In this document: one piece after another, positions 24,778-35,258 of the stretch
Position numbering within the stretch: the first letter of the stretch is position 1
Layout of the letters: each line of letters opens with the position of its first letter
Assembly: GCA_019247695.1 (NCBI GenBank)
Contig: JAFBAP010000049.1
Coordinates: 1 to 64,000 of the forward strand
Origin: Verrucomicrobiota bacterium
Lineage (GTDB): Bacteria; Verrucomicrobiota; Verrucomicrobiia; Chthoniobacterales; JAFAMB01
DNA length: 64,000 nt
Direction: 5' to 3'
Position numbers and translations under genes: made by a program
The notes under the pieces: model-generated
The model's database searches: none
What the model saw: the letters and a program-made list of their open reading frames with translations, nothing else
What the model was told of the DNA's origin: nothing

Positions 24778-26163
24778 ATGGATTTGCTTGGCGACTTGAT
24801 GCAGCCGCTTGCTGCCCGGCGCCGAGCGTGCTGCTATGCGTTTCTGAACCTCCTTTTCGCCATCGGAGTAATCCATGCGGCTTCTGCCGACGAGAGGGGT
24901 GACGACGCTTCCATTAACGGGTTCCCCAGCCCTCCGGAAACCCGGCGACTTGCGCCCGAAGAACTCAATGCCCTCCTACCTAAAGGATTTCTCACCCTGT
25001 TCCCGCCTGTCGAAGACACCCTTCTCGGCGACACCGGGGGCTGGCGGTCCGGAATCGGAAAATACGGAATCGGGTTTAGCCTATTCTCCTCAGGTTACGC
25101 CGGCGTTAACGTCCTCAACGGCCAAAGGACGCCCCAGCGTTACGACAAGCAGTCTTTCTCCGTCACCGCCGCCGTGGCTGGAACGCTCACCCTCAACTTG
25201 GACCGAATCTTCCATATCCCCAACGCGCAATTCCTGATAAGCGCAGAGTGGATCGGGACGACGTTCAACCCCGTTGGACCGCGGGCCGTGAACATGAACG
25301 ATCTCCTTTACTACCAAACCTTCTTCAATGGCAAGCTTGGCCTTCAGATCGGCTACCTGGAAAATGACGTCAACTATGCCAACCCGCTCGTCGGCCCAAC
25401 GATCATTACCCCGCCGCTTGGCCCACTCTCCATCATTCCTTATGAAGTGGGAATGAGCCGAAGGCCGTTTTCTTCGCCCGGCATGAACGTGGAGGTTAAA
25501 CCCGACAAGCGAATTTATCTCAAAGGTGGCATTCAACGTTCCCTAAATCCCCAAGGGCCAGAGGTGGAGCACAACCAGAACCCGACCGGTTTTCGCTTCC
25601 GGGCGCCGGGCGACGGATGGATGGTCCTTGGGGAAGCAGGTTACGACACCGGCCTCGTCGCGGGTGAACGTCGCTGCTGGATACGAGGTGGCGGACAATA
25701 CAACTGGAGCAGCTACCTGCATTTTGACACCGGACGTACCGGCCGAGGCAATTGGTGCGCGTACCTGTTTGCGGATCAACAGCTTACTCAGCCCGATCCT
25801 ACCATACCGCTCAAAGGCATTTACCTTGGGGGCACTTGTGCGTACGCTTCCCCTGAGCAGAACGTCTTTTCTCAATATTACGAGGGCCGGATTTACGGAT
25901 TCGGCCTATTTCCCACGCGAGAGTTGGACCAGTGGGAAGTGTCGGTGGACTACAATAAGTGGAGTTCATACGCGGGCCGCGCCGTTAACCGCGCAGGCAT
26001 CAAAAGCTACGGCGATTCGACGTCCGTCAACGTGGGGTACACCGCGCGCTTACGTCCCGGCATGTACGTCGGGCCGGTGATTGCTTACCTCATCCACCCT
26101 GCGTTTACGCCCCGCCTGCATGACGCGCTGACGGTGAGCTTCGATTTCAGCCTTGCTTTGTGA
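24778..26163 (+). CDS. OprB-family carbohydrate-selective porin
   Basis: The product is about 461 aa. After the start at 24778, or the in-frame ATG at 24799, comes a signal peptide with RRR, a hydrophobic core and an AASA cleavage site. The mature protein has the OprB pattern: an early LLGDTGGWRSGIGKYGIGF segment, many alternating aromatic/polar beta strands, and an amphipathic final strand with a terminal hydrophobic residue. It should form a sugar-permeable beta-barrel in the outer membrane. This supports a Gram-negative envelope and fits the sugar operons downstream. The gene follows the kinase by 16 bases and may share its transcript. Confidence 0.82.
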   Translation: MDLLGDLMQPLAARRRACCYAFLNLLFAIGVIHAASADERGDDASINGFPSPPETRRLAPEELNALLPKGFLTLFPPVEDTLLGDTGGWRSGIGKYGIGFSLFSSGYAGVNVLNGQRTPQRYDKQSFSVTAAVAGTLTLNLDRIFHIPNAQFLISAEWIGTTFNPVGPRAVNMNDLLYYQTFFNGKLGLQIGYLENDVNYANPLVGPTIITPPLGPLSIIPYEVGMSRRPFSSPGMNVEVKPDKRIYLKGGIQRSLNPQGPEVEHNQNPTGFRFRAPGDGWMVLGEAGYDTGLVAGERRCWIRGGGQYNWSSYLHFDTGRTGRGNWCAYLFADQQLTQPDPTIPLKGIYLGGTCAYASPEQNVFSQYYEGRIYGFGLFPTRELDQWEVSVDYNKWSSYAGRAVNRAGIKSYGDSTSVNVGYTARLRPGMYVGPVIAYLIHPAFTPRLHDALTVSFDFSLAL

Positions 26164-26354
26164 TTTTTTCCGAAATTGGTGGAACGAGTGATCGGGCGTG
26201 CTCCGGACGTCTGGACCGGCAGCGTCTTTCGAGCTTGGCCGGGTCAGCGCCGACGAAGAACACCTTAAGATCATCCGGAAGGGAGTAACCTCCTGGAACG
26301 ATTGGACACTGAGGAATTTGGGATACCGTATCGGCCTCAGTGCTGCGGATCTTA

Positions 26355-26921
26355 TATCATTTCGACGGCCATAGAGGTAAAAGCTTGTCTTCCCTCCTGG
26401 GTGCCGTGCCGGTGTTACACCTATAAGACCGTATAAGCGGTCCGGGCCCAACGGGCGGGGAGATTTTAGCCCAGGGTTTCACCCCACTGCCGTTTAGTTA
26501 AGGATACAAGGCCGGGCGTGGTCTTCGTCCCGGAGGGACGAAAGCATGCCACCTCGCCCTTAACTAAAGGGCAGTGGGGTTTATCCTCAGGAGGCGCTTT
26601 CGCCTTGACCCAACCCTAAAGGGGCGGCAGAACCCGCGAGCGACGCCTTCTGCCGCCCCTTCAGGGCTCGATCGTGATTTGACGGTTACCCAGGGTAAAC
26701 CCTGGGCTATGGTCTACCGGCCCGTTCCGCCTACGCCTATTGTCGGGACGGTTGAGCGGTCTTTGCCCTGGAGGGGCGGCCGGAAAGGAGCCCCTCTGGG
26801 GCAAAGACCGCTCAGCCAACTTGGAAACCGGTCTAAGACCGGTTCAATCAGGTACGGAGCATCCTCCGGCACCGGCACCCCCCAGAACCGGCATTCTACC
26901 AAAATAACTATCTGAATCGTA
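26355..26921 (+). repeat. MITE-like intergenic repeat, copy C (567 bp)
   Basis: It starts with TATCATTTCGACGG (26355-26368) and ends with CTATCTGAATCGTA (26908-26921). The modules follow copy A in order: GAGGTAAA..TTGTCTTCC, GACCGTATAAGCGGTC, CCCAACGGGC, AGCCCAGGGTTT, the ATTTAGTTA-type hairpin with TCGTCCCG, the CCCC-TTCAGGGCT hairpin, TTACCCAGGGTAAACCC, and GTACGGAGCATCCTCCGG near the right end. The terminal inverted repeats have decayed to about 8 of 14 matches. Unlike copy A, it holds an extra hairpin at 26753-26814. Confidence 0.75.
26753..26814. repeat. Extra 25-bp hairpin inserted in copy C
   Basis: Arms 26753-26777 (TGAGCGGTCTTTGCCC onward) and 26790-26814 pair at 23 of 25 positions around a 12-base loop. 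Copy A lacks it at the equivalent place. It is followed by GGTCTAAGACCGG, another small palindrome. The hairpin could itself be a small inserted palindromic repeat. Confidence 0.75.
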
Positions 26922-27097
26922 TCAGAGGGGTTAACCTCGCGGGAGGCGCGCCTGGTTACCTGCGCGGGCTCAAGCGAGAACGGGACCTGGACGCGCTGAT
27001 TGACCTGAGCCGGGGCATCATCCACCGCGGCCGGGGGTGGGCGCAAGGGTATTTTCCGGGGTAGCGCCCGGCCCGTGGGACGTGTTAGGGTGGTGCC

Positions 27098-27286
27098 ATG
27101 AATTCCCGCAAGAAGGCGGCCAAGGCCGATTCCCGCGAGTGGAAGGCGCCCGAAATACGCGACCTGACGCCTGAAGAAGAGGTCCAACTTGACCGGATGT
27201 GTGAAGAGATCGGACGGTTAGTTTGGGGCGAAAAGTGGCCCGAGGCCCGTGAGCGGGCGCGCCGTCTTAACGGCGGGCGCGGCTGA
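27098..27286 (+). CDS. Small charged hypothetical protein
   Basis: The 62-aa frame starts at an ATG preceded by TTAGGGTGG, a passable ribosome site. It is rich in Lys, Arg and Glu, with a helix-prone stretch DLTPEEEVQLDRMCEEIGRLVWGEKW. It has no membrane or signal segment. I recognise no family. It lies between repeat C and the convergent beta-galactosidase gene. The clean start and amphipathic helix make it somewhat better than a random frame. Confidence 0.35.
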   Translation: MNSRKKAAKADSREWKAPEIRDLTPEEEVQLDRMCEEIGRLVWGEKWPEARERARRLNGGRG

Positions 27287-27399
27287 AGCCAAACCGTCCC
27301 CCGGAATGGGGGTATTGACCGCCGCGCCAATAACCCCGCAATCCAGAGTGCACCGAGCACCTAACCCATCTTCCGCGATCCGTATCGGAGCCCCATCGC

Positions 27400-27430
27400 A
27401 AAAAGGTAGGATCTTTCTCTCCCCCCTACC
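27400..27430 (-). terminator. Possible intrinsic terminator of the minus-strand sugar operon
   Basis: On the minus strand, GGTAGG (27425-27430) pairs with CCTACC (27405-27410) across a 14-base loop. TTTTT follows (27400-27404). The beta-galactosidase stop codon lies within the first arm. The stem is short and the loop large, so strength is doubtful. Confidence 0.35.
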
Positions 27431-29396
27431 CCTTCCGGCGGCCGATGAGAACCCCAGCCGGCGGCAGGTCCGTGCCGCCGGTGAGGATTTCAAGACCTTC
27501 GAAGGATGCGAGCTTAACCGGGTGCGAATTGTAGTTGAAGAAGAAGCGCAGGGTGCCGAACCGGCGGGTTCGCACCCCTTCCGGAAGGTCCATGAGTGGA
27601 AGCTGCTGCTCGGTGGCCACCATTTTCACCAGATCCCCCAGCCACCGCGAATCAGGCAACGTGGCCAGGTAGAAAAACCGGCCGTGCCGGAAAAGCACCC
27701 CCCGGCTATCCTCGAGCCGGGCGAGCGGCTCCAGGTCGGTGGCCACATGTTCGACCCAGATCTCAGCATCATAGCGTTTTCCGTTCCAGTGCACGGCCTC
27801 CGGCGCGAAGTCCGGCAAGGCGTCGACGCGGGTCACCCGCAGGGGTAGCAGTTCCTGAACCGGCCCGGGCGGCAGATTTGGCGGGATGGCGAAGTGGGCG
27901 GTTTTTGAGCCGAGGCGCGGCCCGAACAAGACCACTCCGGTGGAACGCCGTAACGTCTCTAAAAATTCCGGACGCACGATCGGCAAGGGGGGAACCACGA
28001 CGAGCTGATAGCCATTCAGGTCTCCCCCTTGCGGCACGATATCCACGTTTAACCCGTGCTGGCGCAGCGCACGGTAGAATCGAAAAACCTCGGCGAGGTA
28101 GCAAAACGCTTTCGTTTGCGGCTGGATGGTGATCGCCCAGGACGCTTCATAATCGAAGACGAGGGCGACGTCGCCCCGCTGCGGCGTCTGTCCATCAAAC
28201 ACGGAGAGTTCCTCCCTGAGCTGGGTGATTTCTGCGCAGGCGACATCCGGCTCGCCGTCGGGCAGTTGGAGCCCGGCGTGATACTGCTCTTGCGCAAACG
28301 GCGCCTGGCGCCAGCGGAAGTAGCTCACGACTTCGGCTCCGTGCGCAAAGGCCTCCAGCGTCCAGAGCCGCACCATCCCGGGCAGCGGGGCTGGGTTGTA
28401 AGGCGCCCAGTTAACCGGCCCCGGTTGTTGCTCCATGATCCACCACCGGCCACGGCCGCAGGCGCGGTAGAGGTCGTGATGCAGCGGACCGTAATCCGGG
28501 TCGCCGGAACGCAGGAACTCTTTGCGGTGCGTTTCAGAAAAAAAGGGAACCCTCGCGAGATACCCGAGCGGGTAGACGTCCCAGCTCGCAATATCCAGGT
28601 CCCGTCCCACGTCGAAGTGATCGAAATCGGTGAACCCGCCCATAAAATTGTGAGTGATCGGGCGCCCCGGGGAGAGCCGGCGCAACACCTCGATTTGCGC
28701 CTTCTGGAACTCGCGGATCATGTCGGAACTGAACCGGCGGAAATCGAGGCAATGCGCTGGATTGGGTTCGGCCGGCGTACGATTCGGCAGTTCAATCTCG
28801 TCGAAGTCCCGGTATTCCATACTCCAGAACACGTTGCCCCAGGCGTAGTTCAAGGCTCCGATATTCCGGTATCGCTGGCGCAGCCATTCGCGGAAGCGCG
28901 CCCGGGCTGCGGGGGAATAGGAAAGCGCCGTGTCGTGGCAGCCGAGCTCATTATCGATCTGCCAGGCGTGAACCGCCGGGTGATTACCCACCGCTTCAGC
29001 CATGCGCGTCACCATCTGGCGGCATTTGAGCCGGTAGCCTTCGTGGGAAAAGCAGTAATGACGGCGCGAACCGAACCCGAGGGGCAGGCCGTCTTCATCC
29101 AGCGGAATCATGTCGGGCATCGAGTCGACCAACCACTTGGGTGGGCACGCCGTCGGCGTTCCGGCCACGACCGAAAGCTCCTCATTTTGCGCGAGATCCA
29201 GAAAACGTTGGAGCCAGGAGAAATCGAACTGTTCCGGCTCCGGTTCGAACCGGCTCCAGGCGAATTCGGCGACCCGGACGTAACGGATGCCCAAACTGCG
29301 CATCCGTTGCAGATCTGAAGGCCAGCGGCCCTCGTCCCAATGTTCCGGGTAGTAACAAACGCCGAGTGACGGCGTCGAAGGTTTTTGTTGTGTCAT
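27426..29396 (-). CDS. GH42 beta-galactosidase
   Basis: The 656-aa enzyme has the GH42 TIM barrel from the start (GVCYYPEHWDEGRW). The acid/base Glu150 sits in WQIDNELG and the nucleophile Glu322 in MEQQPGPVNW. A trimerisation-type flavodoxin-like domain follows (about 390-590), then a C-terminal beta domain. No signal peptide is present, so it acts in the cytoplasm on imported galactosides. It is the last gene of a minus-strand operon with a sugar ABC transporter and a second GH42 enzyme. Identity within GH42 (galactose versus arabinose specificity) cannot be read. Confidence 0.92.
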   Translation of the reverse strand: MTQQKPSTPSLGVCYYPEHWDEGRWPSDLQRMRSLGIRYVRVAEFAWSRFEPEPEQFDFSWLQRFLDLAQNEELSVVAGTPTACPPKWLVDSMPDMIPLDEDGLPLGFGSRRHYCFSHEGYRLKCRQMVTRMAEAVGNHPAVHAWQIDNELGCHDTALSYSPAARARFREWLRQRYRNIGALNYAWGNVFWSMEYRDFDEIELPNRTPAEPNPAHCLDFRRFSSDMIREFQKAQIEVLRRLSPGRPITHNFMGGFTDFDHFDVGRDLDIASWDVYPLGYLARVPFFSETHRKEFLRSGDPDYGPLHHDLYRACGRGRWWIMEQQPGPVNWAPYNPAPLPGMVRLWTLEAFAHGAEVVSYFRWRQAPFAQEQYHAGLQLPDGEPDVACAEITQLREELSVFDGQTPQRGDVALVFDYEASWAITIQPQTKAFCYLAEVFRFYRALRQHGLNVDIVPQGGDLNGYQLVVVPPLPIVRPEFLETLRRSTGVVLFGPRLGSKTAHFAIPPNLPPGPVQELLPLRVTRVDALPDFAPEAVHWNGKRYDAEIWVEHVATDLEPLARLEDSRGVLFRHGRFFYLATLPDSRWLGDLVKMVATEQQLPLMDLPEGVRTRRFGTLRFFFNYNSHPVKLASFEGLEILTGGTDLPPAGVLIGRRKG

Positions 29397-29459
29397 ACGG
29401 CAGGAAGTAGTGGTGTCGGCTGGTTAATACAGCTATCAGGGCATCCCGGTTGGGTGGGG

Positions 29460-31526
29460 TCAGCGGCGGACAAGGAGCACGCCGTACGGCGGCAGTTCCG
29501 TTCGGCCCTGGAGTTTTTGCGTTCCCAAGAGGTCGAAGGCAGGCGAGTGGAAGGTTACGGCCTGGGGTTGGGAGGTGAAGTTTAAAAGGAAACAGAACCG
29601 TTCGGCCTCATTCGACCGCGTCACGGCCTGGACCTCGGCCGGGATGTCTGCCCAGGAGGCCAACGGGTCTTGAATGGCAAGAGTGTCCAGCAACGCGGCC
29701 GCATTTTGAGGGGTGAAAAAACTGCCGAACTGGACGACGCGCCCCTGTCCCTTCTGGAAGAGGGTCACGGCGGGTTGGCCGGCGTAATAGTCGGAGGCGT
29801 AAGAGGCCAGCACGCGCACTTCCTGCGCCACCGGAGCCAACGCTTCATTGAAGACCGGCGCCTCCAGCGAGGCAGCGGAACCTTCGAAGCGCAGCACAGA
29901 CGTCTCGCCCGGGGTTGTGGCCGTGAAGTCTGCGACCCGCACGCCCGTGAGGTTTTCGTAAAAAGCTTTTCCGCCCGCATCGTAACACCAATGGTTGTGG
30001 TCCCGGTAACCGCCCCAGCAACCGAGCACCAGGGTCCCGCCGCCTTCCACGTAGGCCTGTAAGGCGGGAATATCGGCGGCCGCCAGCACGTGGGCGTGCG
30101 GGAAAAATATGATTTGATAACCTGCCAGATCGCCCGCGTCCTGAACGCCCGAGAGGGGACGTACGTCCGGCCCAAGGTGCCGCTCCGACAAAGCCTGGTA
30201 AACGCTGCGCTGATCGGCCTCCCGATGCCGGCCGGTAAAGTGTTCAATTCGGGCATGCGATTCGTTATCGAAGTCGTACAGGATCGCCGCGGTCGAAACG
30301 CAACGCGTACCGGTCAAGGTTGCGGATAAGCGCTTGATTTCTTCGCCGAGCCGTTGTGCTTCCTCCAGCCGCCAAGTGTTGCGCTCGTCATGATAAAGCA
30401 ACCCGTTCCAATGGGCTTCGGCCCCGTAGGGCAACGAACGCCAGCGGAAAAAGAGCAAACCGTCAGCTCCCTGGGCGATGGAATTCCAGCACCAGAGCCG
30501 CATCTGCCCGGGCTTGGGCGTGGGGTGAAGGTAGTCGGGATTCCCGTTCAGGATGCCGCCGATCTGGCCGCTGGGGCCCGACTGTTGTTCCAAGACCATG
30601 AACTTGGGTGAGAGCCCGCGCATCCGGGACAGGAGCCGAGACTCGGCGCGGTCGCGAAAATGCGGCGGCAACGCAACCTCGCACACCCTGAATTCCGGGT
30701 AGGAATCGTACGACACAAAATCGACGGCTTCCTGCACGAACTTCCAGTGATCCACATTCGTCATCGTCTGGAACGCGTTATGGGTGACGAATTGGTGCGG
30801 CGCGATCCGTTTGATGATCCGGTACTGCATCGCCCCGAAGCCGACCGTCATGTCGGACGTAAACCGGTAAAAGTCCAGCAACAGGCTAGGGTTCTGGTAA
30901 GTGACGGTAGGCCGCGGCAGCCACACCTGGTTCCAGTCGGTGTAGGTCTGGGACCAAAAAGCCGTTCCCCAGGCCTGGTTCAAGGCTTGCAGGGAGCCGT
31001 AACGTTCCCGGCACCAGGAACGAAAGGCCTCGTGATCGCTCGGAGCGAAACTGACGTCCAGGTGGCAGTTCAGCTCATTGTCGATCTGCCACCCGATTAC
31101 CGCCGGATGCGTTTTATAGTGTTCGGCCAGTACCTCGGTGATGCCCTGACACTTCTGCCGATAAACCGGTGCCGTGTAGTTGTACGCTCGCCGCGAACCG
31201 TGCGTCAGACGGGTGCCTTCATAACCTACCCGCGACACCTCCGGGTAACGTTCGGTGAGCCAGGCGGGCGGGGTATAGGTGGGCGTACCCATAATCGCCT
31301 TGAGCCCGTGCTTCCCGCAAAGTTCAAGTGCGCGGTCGAACAAAGAAAAATCGTAACGGCCTTCCTCGGGTTCCCAAACGCTCCAGGCACCCTCCCCCAT
31401 CCGGACCACGTTCATGCCGGTCCGAGCGATGCGCGCAAGGTCTGCGTCCCACCGGTTCTCCGGCCATTGTTCCGGGTAGTAAACTACACCGTAGAGAAAT
31501 GAATCGTAGGAATAGGTCTTGTCCAT
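29460..31526 (-). CDS. GH42 beta-galactosidase, second paralogue
   Basis: The 688-aa enzyme also follows the GH42 plan. YGVVYYPEQWPENRW opens the barrel, Glu151 in WQIDNELN is the acid/base, and Glu313 in VLEQQSGPSG is the nucleophile. A trimerisation domain lies at about 405-610 and a small C-terminal beta domain follows. It is clearly diverged from the neighbouring paralogue: the nucleophile context is SGPSG instead of PGPVNW, so the two probably prefer different galactosides. No export signal is seen. It starts about 190 bases after the permease gene in the same operon. Confidence 0.92.
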   Translation of the reverse strand: MDKTYSYDSFLYGVVYYPEQWPENRWDADLARIARTGMNVVRMGEGAWSVWEPEEGRYDFSLFDRALELCGKHGLKAIMGTPTYTPPAWLTERYPEVSRVGYEGTRLTHGSRRAYNYTAPVYRQKCQGITEVLAEHYKTHPAVIGWQIDNELNCHLDVSFAPSDHEAFRSWCRERYGSLQALNQAWGTAFWSQTYTDWNQVWLPRPTVTYQNPSLLLDFYRFTSDMTVGFGAMQYRIIKRIAPHQFVTHNAFQTMTNVDHWKFVQEAVDFVSYDSYPEFRVCEVALPPHFRDRAESRLLSRMRGLSPKFMVLEQQSGPSGQIGGILNGNPDYLHPTPKPGQMRLWCWNSIAQGADGLLFFRWRSLPYGAEAHWNGLLYHDERNTWRLEEAQRLGEEIKRLSATLTGTRCVSTAAILYDFDNESHARIEHFTGRHREADQRSVYQALSERHLGPDVRPLSGVQDAGDLAGYQIIFFPHAHVLAAADIPALQAYVEGGGTLVLGCWGGYRDHNHWCYDAGGKAFYENLTGVRVADFTATTPGETSVLRFEGSAASLEAPVFNEALAPVAQEVRVLASYASDYYAGQPAVTLFQKGQGRVVQFGSFFTPQNAAALLDTLAIQDPLASWADIPAEVQAVTRSNEAERFCFLLNFTSQPQAVTFHSPAFDLLGTQKLQGRTELPPYGVLLVRR

Positions 31527-31720
31527 GGTTGAGGTTTAAAGGCCATCGGAAGGCGTCCGGAGCTGGCGGTGCGCCTGCCGCCCCGGGGTACCACCACCCG
31601 CCCGTTCCCAGCGTCCCCCAGGGCAAAGGCCGGATCGACCCTCTCAAGACTTGGTGCAGTCACGGAGGCTGTCTCTTACGTAAACCTGTTGGTTCCGGTC
31701 GGAAACGAACGACTCTTGAC

Positions 31721-32683
31721 CTAACCTTTGGTGGCGCCCGCCGTCAGCCCGCCGCGCCAGTATTTACCCAGCACGATGAAGGCGATCAGCAGCGGGAGCA
31801 CGCTGACCAGCGAACCCAGCGCGATAAGGTTATAGACCGGTTTGCCGCCCGCGGCGGAGCTCAGGCTGTTCCAGACGTTCAACCCGAGCGTCAACGGGTA
31901 GAGGCTGTCCTGGCTCAGGACGATCAACGGCAGGAAAAAGTTGTTCCATGCCCCCACGAAACAGAGCAGGGCAACAGTTACCAGGCCCGTTTGCAACAGC
32001 GGCATGCCGATGCGCCAGAAAATCTGTCCCTCACCCGCCCCTTCCAGTCGCGCAGCTTCGATCAACTCATTGGGGAAGGACGAATCCCAGAATACCTTCA
32101 TCAGGTAGAGACCGAATGGGTTAACAAGGCTCGGCAGAATGACGCCTAACATCGAGTTGACGAGGCCGACCTTGTTCAACATCAAAAACAACGGCAAAAC
32201 CAGCGCCGTCGACGGCACCATGATCGTGCCCAGGATGAAGTTGAACAGAAATCCCTTCGCCGGAAAGTCATATTTGGAAAAGGCGTAGCCGCCCATCGCG
32301 CAAATCACGGTGCTGCCGGCCGCGATCGAGAGGGCATAAAGCAGCGAATTGCCGAACCAGCGCACGAAGATCCCATTTTGATAGGTCACGAGGCCGACGA
32401 GGTTCTCCAGGAAATGCGTGGGACTGGCAAACCACAGCCCGAACGTCGAGAAGATCTGGCCGTTGTCCTTGGTCATGGCCACGATGATCCAGGTGGCAGG
32501 TAACAGGCAGTAGAGGAGAAATGCCGCAAGCACGAAGTTCCGTAAGATTCCTGGAACGGGGGAAACGCCGGCATCCTCCCGAGTGGCGGGCGGCGGCGTC
32601 GGCGCGATTACATTTCCGGGAGGCCCTGCAGGAACCGTCGCATCGCCGGGGCCGGTTTGGGAGGGTGATTGTTTCAAGGCCAT
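31721..32683 (-). CDS. Sugar ABC transporter permease, MalG-type (CUT1)
   Basis: The 320-aa protein has a Pro-rich cytoplasmic N-terminus (1-45), then six membrane helices. The EAA loop reads ELIEAARLEGAGEGQIFWRIGMPLLQTGL (about residues 205-235), where the ATPase docks. It pairs with the upstream MalF-type permease. Spacing to that gene is 19 bases. The operon has no ATPase gene, so an MsmX/UgpC-like shared ATPase elsewhere is expected. Confidence 0.92.
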   Translation of the reverse strand: MALKQSPSQTGPGDATVPAGPPGNVIAPTPPPATREDAGVSPVPGILRNFVLAAFLLYCLLPATWIIVAMTKDNGQIFSTFGLWFASPTHFLENLVGLVTYQNGIFVRWFGNSLLYALSIAAGSTVICAMGGYAFSKYDFPAKGFLFNFILGTIMVPSTALVLPLFLMLNKVGLVNSMLGVILPSLVNPFGLYLMKVFWDSSFPNELIEAARLEGAGEGQIFWRIGMPLLQTGLVTVALLCFVGAWNNFFLPLIVLSQDSLYPLTLGLNVWNSLSSAAGGKPVYNLIALGSLVSVLPLLIAFIVLGKYWRGGLTAGATKG

Positions 32684-32702
32684 AAGTCTGCAGGTTCGTT
32701 AA

Positions 32703-33566
<864 letters not shown>

Positions 33567-33611
33567 GGTTTGGGGGTTTTGGATTTCTGGTGAACCCGGC
33601 TTCGCTTCAGC

Positions 33612-35018
33612 TCACTTCGCCTTGACCTCGTAGCCGTCGCCTTTGGCGTTCTTAAGAGATTCGTTCTGCCAGGCGTCCACGGCCTGCTTGGGAGTCATCC
33701 TGCCGCCAAATAATGCGTCGGCCTGCTTATTGAAGTTGTCGTTCACGAAAGCAAACCAAGGCGCCCAGGCGAAGTCCACGTTAACCGCCTTCGAAGCCTG
33801 GACATAGACCTCGGCCACGTTCTGGCCGCCGCAAAACTTGCCCGGGTTTTTGTCGGGCTGGTTAAGGTCAGGCGCGTTAAGCCCGGAAAGCGAGGCGGGG
33901 AAGATGCCGTAACTGTTCCAGTTATTCAGCACCGGCCCTTTGGCCGTGTTCAACCAGATGGCGAAAAGGGTTGCGGCTTTCGGGTGCTTCGATTGTTTGA
34001 GCACCACGTTGCAGCTACCGCCAAAATTGCCGCTGCGAAAGGGCTGATTCTTGTCCCACTGGGGCAGCGGCGCGACGCGCCAGTCGCCGGAGGTCCGCTC
34101 GTTGACTGAGGCGGCCAAAACGCCGGGACCCCAGGCCGCTTCGATGCTTGAGGCAATCTGGCCCCCGGCGATCGCGTTAAAAAATTCGCCGGAGAAACCG
34201 GGGATGGTCGACACCAGTTTCTTCTTTATCAGCCCGTCCCAGTAGGCGAGCACTTTCTCCGACTGCGGGCTGTTCAGGGTTTGAATCCAGCTGTCACCCG
34301 AAGTCTTGAAAAATTCGCCGTTGGCGGCCCAGACCAAGCCCATAAACCAAGGCCCGGTCGTGATGTAAAAATTAGCCATTTTCACCTTGCCGCCGCTTGC
34401 CTGGGCAAGTTTCTCGGCTTGTTGCGCGAATTCATCCCAGGTCGCCGGAACGGTGAGCCCGTACTGATCAAAGATCTTCTTATTATAGAGCAAGGCCAGC
34501 GGACCTGTGTCTTGCGGGATGGCATACACGATTTTCCCGTCGGGTGACACCTGCCCCCACGTCCAGGGCACAAAATAAGCCTTTACGTTGCCGGCTCCGT
34601 ATTTGGCCAGGTCGGCGAGTCCGTCAGTCACGATGAAAGACGGCAGAAAGTCGTACTCGATCTGCGCGACGTCCGGCCCGCCGGAACCCGCCTTGATCAC
34701 GGTTTGCAGCTTCTGGTACTCCGCCGGCCCGCCGCCGACGTTGTTGACGTGCACTTTGATATTGGGGTAAGCCTGCTCGAAAAGGCTGGCAGCTTTGTCC
34801 AAGCCGCTCACCCATGACCAGACTTCCAACGTGATCGGGCCGCTCTCGGCCGGGAACTTGCTGTAATCGGGCTCCCGGTAAGACTCTTGGGCACCGGCCG
34901 GGGCAGGCAGCAAGCCGGCGAGGCCTGCCCATGCCGACACCAGAAGGGCAGCACCGGTGCATCGGGAACGCGAAGGAGAAACCAGCGAAAACCAGCGGTA
35001 AAGGATGGAGTGACGCAT
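33612..35018 (-). CDS. Sugar ABC transporter substrate-binding protein (family 1)
   Basis: From the ATG at 35016-35018 the product is 468 aa with a signal peptide. The basic start MRHSILYRWFSLVSPSRSR is followed by a hydrophobic core ending in PAPAGA. The mature part has the family-1 fold markers LEVWSWVSGLDKAASLFEQAYPNIKVHV, GGPDVAQIEYDFLPSF and PLALLYNKKIFDQYGL. A TTG start at 35066 would add 16 residues and is less likely. It captures a sugar or oligosaccharide, probably a galactoside judged by the two GH42 genes downstream, and opens the operon. Confidence 0.9.
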   Translation of the reverse strand: MRHSILYRWFSLVSPSRSRCTGAALLVSAWAGLAGLLPAPAGAQESYREPDYSKFPAESGPITLEVWSWVSGLDKAASLFEQAYPNIKVHVNNVGGGPAEYQKLQTVIKAGSGGPDVAQIEYDFLPSFIVTDGLADLAKYGAGNVKAYFVPWTWGQVSPDGKIVYAIPQDTGPLALLYNKKIFDQYGLTVPATWDEFAQQAEKLAQASGGKVKMANFYITTGPWFMGLVWAANGEFFKTSGDSWIQTLNSPQSEKVLAYWDGLIKKKLVSTIPGFSGEFFNAIAGGQIASSIEAAWGPGVLAASVNERTSGDWRVAPLPQWDKNQPFRSGNFGGSCNVVLKQSKHPKAATLFAIWLNTAKGPVLNNWNSYGIFPASLSGLNAPDLNQPDKNPGKFCGGQNVAEVYVQASKAVNVDFAWAPWFAFVNDNFNKQADALFGGRMTPKQAVDAWQNESLKNAKGDGYEVKAK

Positions 35019-35258
35019 AGGGGAACTAGGCCCACTGATGAGTGGAGCCGAACTATCCAAGCCCAAAATGGGGTAGTACGCAAGCCCGACCCTCGGGTAC
35101 GCCGGGTGCCGGTGGGCGGGTAAGGTTCGGGTTCAGGGTTCAGAGTTCGGCGGTGCCGCCAGTGCTGGAAGGCGACGTAAGCCAACCCGGCGCGGAACTT
35201 GCCGCCGAATCATCTCGTCATTTCTTCTGGTTGGGTTACCCTCCGCCTCGCCTACAGC

